Shown one piece after another: positions 63,206 through 64,000 of a DNA stretch of 64,000 nt. The first letter of the stretch is position 1; each line of letters begins with the position of its first letter. The notes under the pieces were generated by a model. It ran no database searches, had not been told where the DNA came from, and was given only the letters and a program-made list of their open reading frames with translations. Position numbers and translations under genes: made by a program. Source of the stretch: JAEKNW01 sp963678375 (GTDB lineage: Bacteria > Cloacimonadota > Cloacimonadia > Cloacimonadales > JAFGVF01); assembly GCA_963678375.2 (NCBI GenBank), contig OY782831.1, positions 1,984,001 through 2,048,000 on the forward strand, given 5' to 3'.

Positions 63206-64000
63206 ATGTTTAAGAAAAGTCTATTATTATTTTTATGTTTATTAACAAGTGTAACTTCTATACTTGCTACTACATATTACGTGTCAAAAACAGGAGATAA
63301 CACTAATGGTCTTAGCTGGTCAAGTTCTTATAATGAAGTTCAAACTGCTATAAATGCAGCTTCATATGGAGATGAAGTCTGGGTAGCCAAAGGGAAATAT
63401 CTTCCAACTGACTATAATCCAAAGGGTGCTGGAACAGCAGTTCTAAACAGAACTAAAACTTTTGTAATAAAAAATGGTATCGACTTGTATGGTGGTTTTG
63501 CTGGGACTGAAACTGAGATAGGGCAGAGAATTAATTACTGGATAGGTCAAAGCAATGAAACTATTCTCTCAGGTGATTTGAATAATGATGATGATTATTC
63601 TCAATGGGAAACATATAATCATAGTTTAATTAAAAATACAGAAAACTCATATAATGTTATCTATTATTACAATGTGTATTCAACTACTATTGTTGATGGA
63701 TTCACTATTTCTGGAGGAAATGCTAATAAGAAAGTTTCAGGCAAACCCTATCATGATGGAGGAGGAGCTCATTTGACTTCTTCTCATGCTTACTTGAAGA
63801 ACTGCAGAATAATATATAATCAAGCAGTTAATGCTGCAGGTGCAATTACTTTTTCTGGAGGAGAACTCTGGGATTGTGTAATCTCACGTAATAGAACAGT
63901 TGTTCAAAGTACTGATGCAGGTGATGCTGGTGGTGTTAAGTTGCATAATGGTGGTAAATTAATAAACTCAATAGTAACAGATAACTATTCAGTAGAAAGC
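63206..64000 (+). CDS. Secreted right-handed beta-helix protein, 3' end outside window
   Basis: At least 265 residues. Signal peptide MFKKSLLLFLCLLTSVTSILA, then TYYVSKTGDNTNGLSWSSSY and VQTAINAASYGDEVWVAKG, the start typical of polymorphic-outer-membrane-protein and pectate-lyase-like parallel beta-helix proteins. Short rungs follow, such as TTIVDGFTISGGNAN, AYLKNCRIIYNQAVNAAGAI and DAGGVKLHNGGKLINSIVTDN. Such proteins in this genome type usually end in the same sorting domain as the others; here the end is not seen. AAAGGAG precedes the ATG. Confidence 0.85.
   Translation, partial: MFKKSLLLFLCLLTSVTSILATTYYVSKTGDNTNGLSWSSSYNEVQTAINAASYGDEVWVAKGKYLPTDYNPKGAGTAVLNRTKTFVIKNGIDLYGGFAGTETEIGQRINYWIGQSNETILSGDLNNDDDYSQWETYNHSLIKNTENSYNVIYYYNVYSTTIVDGFTISGGNANKKVSGKPYHDGGGAHLTSSHAYLKNCRIIYNQAVNAAGAITFSGGELWDCVISRNRTVVQSTDAGDAGGVKLHNGGKLINSIVTDNYSVES

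Overview
The window is about 64 kb of AT-rich DNA (roughly one third G+C by eye) from a Gram-negative, probably anaerobic bacterium. Signs of an outer membrane are a TolC-type channel with an RND pump, a beta-barrel protein ending in Phe, lipoproteins, and four complete large secreted proteins plus one orphan fragment carrying the same C-terminal sorting domain (NYPNPFNP...KGQKV...G.Y.Y...KM.L.K). Signs of anaerobic metabolism are a ferredoxin-dependent 2-oxoacid oxidoreductase, a two-subunit Fe-S fumarase and several radical SAM enzymes. This mix fits Candidatus Cloacimonadota or a relative. That placement is inference; no rRNA gene is present to settle it.

The first half is mostly housekeeping. 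0-3.6 kb: hemW, lepB and two other genes. 3.7-10.1 kb: a tetR-adaptor-RND-TolC efflux operon. 10.2-12.6 kb: an ArsC-like protein, DUF3147, RidA and both fumarase subunits. 12.6-17.2 kb: a beta-barrel protein with a structured 5' leader and a 1012-residue repeat protein. 17.4-25.2 kb: uvrB, an encapsulated-ferritin-like gene joined to korA-korB, a disulfide oxidoreductase and a dihydroorotate-dehydrogenase-like protein. 25.6-29.1 kb: a GltS-like carrier, a TerB-like protein, tRNA-Arg(CCT), a 54-bp tandem repeat and two small genes.

From 29.7 to about 58.5 kb lies a defence-rich accessory region. It holds a type I restriction operon (hsdM-hsdS-hsdR plus a YgjP-like metallopeptidase), an integrase remnant, mcrB-mcrC, rhuM, a stand-alone SIR2-domain protein, an orphan MNT nucleotidyltransferase, and a TcmP plus radical SAM pair whose tcmP frame is broken at an A9 run. 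Eroded genes lie between them: DUF1016/YhcG, three AbiEi-like antitoxin remnants and an AlbA_2-type regulator. Two AbiEi remnants end in an exact 106-bp direct repeat that brackets mcrBC. Surface-protein genes are interleaved: a 1646-residue protein at 37.2-42.1 kb, and an operon of a TrmB-like regulator, an FG-GAP secreted protein and a Cys-nucleophile hydrolase at 47.3-51.1 kb with a palindromic operator over its promoter.

The last 5 kb holds a lipoprotein, an orphan sorting-domain fragment, and a sigma-54 activator with an N-terminal helical-repeat region. The activator is divergent from a small protein and a beta-helix adhesin that sit behind a GG-N10-GC element.
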